From Exiguobacterium sp. 9-2 (GTDB lineage Bacteria; Bacillota; Bacilli; Exiguobacteriales; Exiguobacteriaceae), in assembly GCF_036287235.1 (NCBI RefSeq), contig NZ_CP142850.1, positions 2,509,336 to 2,573,335 on the forward strand: a stretch of 64,000 nt of DNA. The letters run 5' to 3'. Below are positions 62,915-64,000 of the stretch, one piece after another. The position numbers and the translations under genes are program-made. Each line of letters begins with the position of its first letter. Position 1 is the first letter of the stretch. A model generated the notes under the pieces. That model saw nothing but the letters and a program-made list of their open reading frames with translations. It was not told where the DNA came from and did not search any database.

Positions 62915-64000
62915 AACACCCCGTCGTAGGATTCCAGACGCTTATCAAATTCTTCTTCCGTCTCGTTCAATCGCATGACGTGAATCGCTTCCGGATCAAA
63001 CGTCAGACCGATTTGTTCACCAACCGTCGCTTTTTTCGTACTGTGGACGAGCCATTCGTTTCCGACTTCATCCATACAGGCGATCTCATAGTGCACCCCA
63101 CGGAACAACTGTGAGTCGACCGTAACCTTTAGTTTTCCTTGTGTCACGTTCGTAATTTCAAGATCCTCGGGACGAATGACGATTTCGACCGGTTCGTTCA
63201 GCTCAAGACCGCGGTCAACACATTCGAATTCTTTTTCTGCGAACCAAACTCGATAATCTTCGATCATACGTCCAGGAATGATATTCGACTCGCCGATGAA
63301 GTCCGCGACGAAGCGGTTGATCGGTTCATCATAAATATCTGTCGGCGTTCCCGATTGTTGAATGACGCCGTGATTGAGAACGAAGATTTCATCTGACATC
63401 GCGAGTGCCTCTTCTTGGTCGTGTGTGACGAAGATGAACGTGATCCCAAGACGACGTTGTAAGTCGCGGAGCTCATATTGCATCTCTGTCCGCAATTTCA
63501 AGTCGAGTGCTGAGAGCGGCTCATCGAGCAAGATGACTTCCGGTTCATTGACGATTGCCCGGGCAATCGCGACACGCTGCCGTTGTCCACCCGACATCTC
63601 GGTGATTTCCCGTTTCTCATAACCGGACAAGTTGACGAACTTCAATGCATCGGTCACACGTTGTGCGATTTCCGCTTCCTTCACCTTCTTGATCCGAAGA
63701 CCAAAAGCAATGTTTTCGAAGACGTTTAAGTGTGGGAACAGTGCGTAATCTTGGAAAACGGTATTAACTTGACGTTTGTTCGCCGGCACATCATTGATCC
63801 GTTTCCCGTCAAAGATAATGTCTCCCTCTGTCGCTTCCGAAAAACCGGCGATAAGTCGTAAGATCGTCGTTTTCCCGCAACCCGATGGTCCGAGTAACGT
63901 ATAGAACTTTCCGCGTTCGATTTCAAAGCTGACTTGATCAAGAACGGTCTGATCGTCATAACGTTTCGTGACGTCCTTGAATTGAATGATCGTAGTATCT
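62911..64000 (-). CDS. potA: Spermidine/putrescine ABC transporter ATPase PotA (5' end outside window)
   Basis: At least 362 codons, open to the right edge of the window; the true start lies only a few codons beyond 64000. Translating to the edge shows [20 protein letters not shown], Walker [20 protein letters not shown]-loop [14 protein letters not shown], signature [14 protein letters not shown], Walker [13 protein letters not shown] and switch [12 protein letters not shown], then the C-terminal TOBE regulatory domain (about 240-355). A GTG at 63789 is inside the gene and is not the start. Drives polyamine uptake with PotBCD. Confidence 0.95.
   Translation of the reverse strand, partial: DTTIIQFKDVTKRYDDQTVLDQVSFEIERGKFYTLLGPSGCGKTTILRLIAGFSEATEGDIIFDGKRINDVPANKRQVNTVFQDYALFPHLNVFENIAFGLRIKKVKEAEIAQRVTDALKFVNLSGYEKREITEMSGGQRQRVAIARAIVNEPEVILLDEPLSALDLKLRTEMQYELRDLQRRLGITFIFVTHDQEEALAMSDEIFVLNHGVIQQSGTPTDIYDEPINRFVADFIGESNIIPGRMIEDYRVWFAEKEFECVDRGLELNEPVEIVIRPEDLEITNVTQGKLKVTVDSQLFRGVHYEIACMDEVGNEWLVHSTKKATVGEQIGLTFDPEAIHVMRLNETEEEFDKRLESYDGVL

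Noticed and set aside
1-64000. tRNA, rRNA, CRISPR, prophage or transposase genes
   Set aside because: None seen on either strand; no tRNA cloverleaf, repeat-spacer pattern or transposase motif was found by reading.

Overview
The window reads as chromosomal DNA of a low-to-mid GC Gram-positive of the order Bacillales, most likely Exiguobacterium or a close relative. The grounds are Bacillus-type synteny (degV, degU, degS, a YvyE-family gene, an LCP gene, tagO), strong AGGAGG-type ribosome binding sites, sigma-A type promoters, CcpA-type cre sites, GatCAB, and teichoic-acid and SecA2/SLAP-domain genes. The genus is an inference from gene content; no database was searched. I see no rRNA, tRNA, CRISPR array, prophage or intact insertion sequence.

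Layout. 1-8.5 kb: a DegV-family gene (cut by the window edge), the DegS/DegU two-component system, yvyE, an LCP cell-wall ligase, a GNAT acetyltransferase, a chromate transporter, a DUF418 membrane protein, tagO, and a small protein built like the Bacillus nucleoid protein Rok. 8.5-17 kb is an envelope block: an SH3-amidase, a beta-phosphoglucomutase with a multi-operator promoter, SecA2 overlapping a two-SLAP-domain S-layer assembly protein, an Asp23 protein, and a divergent acyltransferase/SGNH-hydrolase pair. 17-30 kb is a stress and export block: an MhqED-like quinone-resistance operon, a NatAB/YhaQP-like ABC-2 exporter, an Xre regulator, and two BceAB-type transporters sharing one BceRS-type two-component system; a BceR-like box precedes the second transporter. 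The standalone glucose-type PTS IIA gene follows.

30-44 kb: oligoendopeptidase, a structured intergenic repeat, a GGDEF-EAL protein, a CBS protein, a chemoreceptor, an AraC regulator, a GT2/TagF-like polymerase, the rRNA methyltransferase RlmCD and diacylglycerol kinase DgkB. 44-52.7 kb: gatCAB, mntH, proline import and degradation genes (putP and rocA, with cre sites at rocA) and a cysteine-free HesB-like protein. Between mntH and gatC lies a candidate small RNA with a sigma-B-like promoter and two C-rich hairpin loops. 52.7-64 kb: a lipoprotein with Bcp peroxiredoxin, an orphan OppA with a long 5' hairpin leader, a protein made only of three homing-endonuclease-associated repeats, a membrane diguanylate cyclase, a DUF1054 protein, a small secreted protein, and the polyamine operon potABCD (potA cut by the window end).

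The genes most worth following are the Rok-like protein, the SecA2/SLAP pair with its neighbouring acyl-modification genes, the candidate sRNA at 47.6-47.7 kb, the intergenic repeat at 32.2-32.4 kb and the HNH-repeat protein at 56.3 kb.
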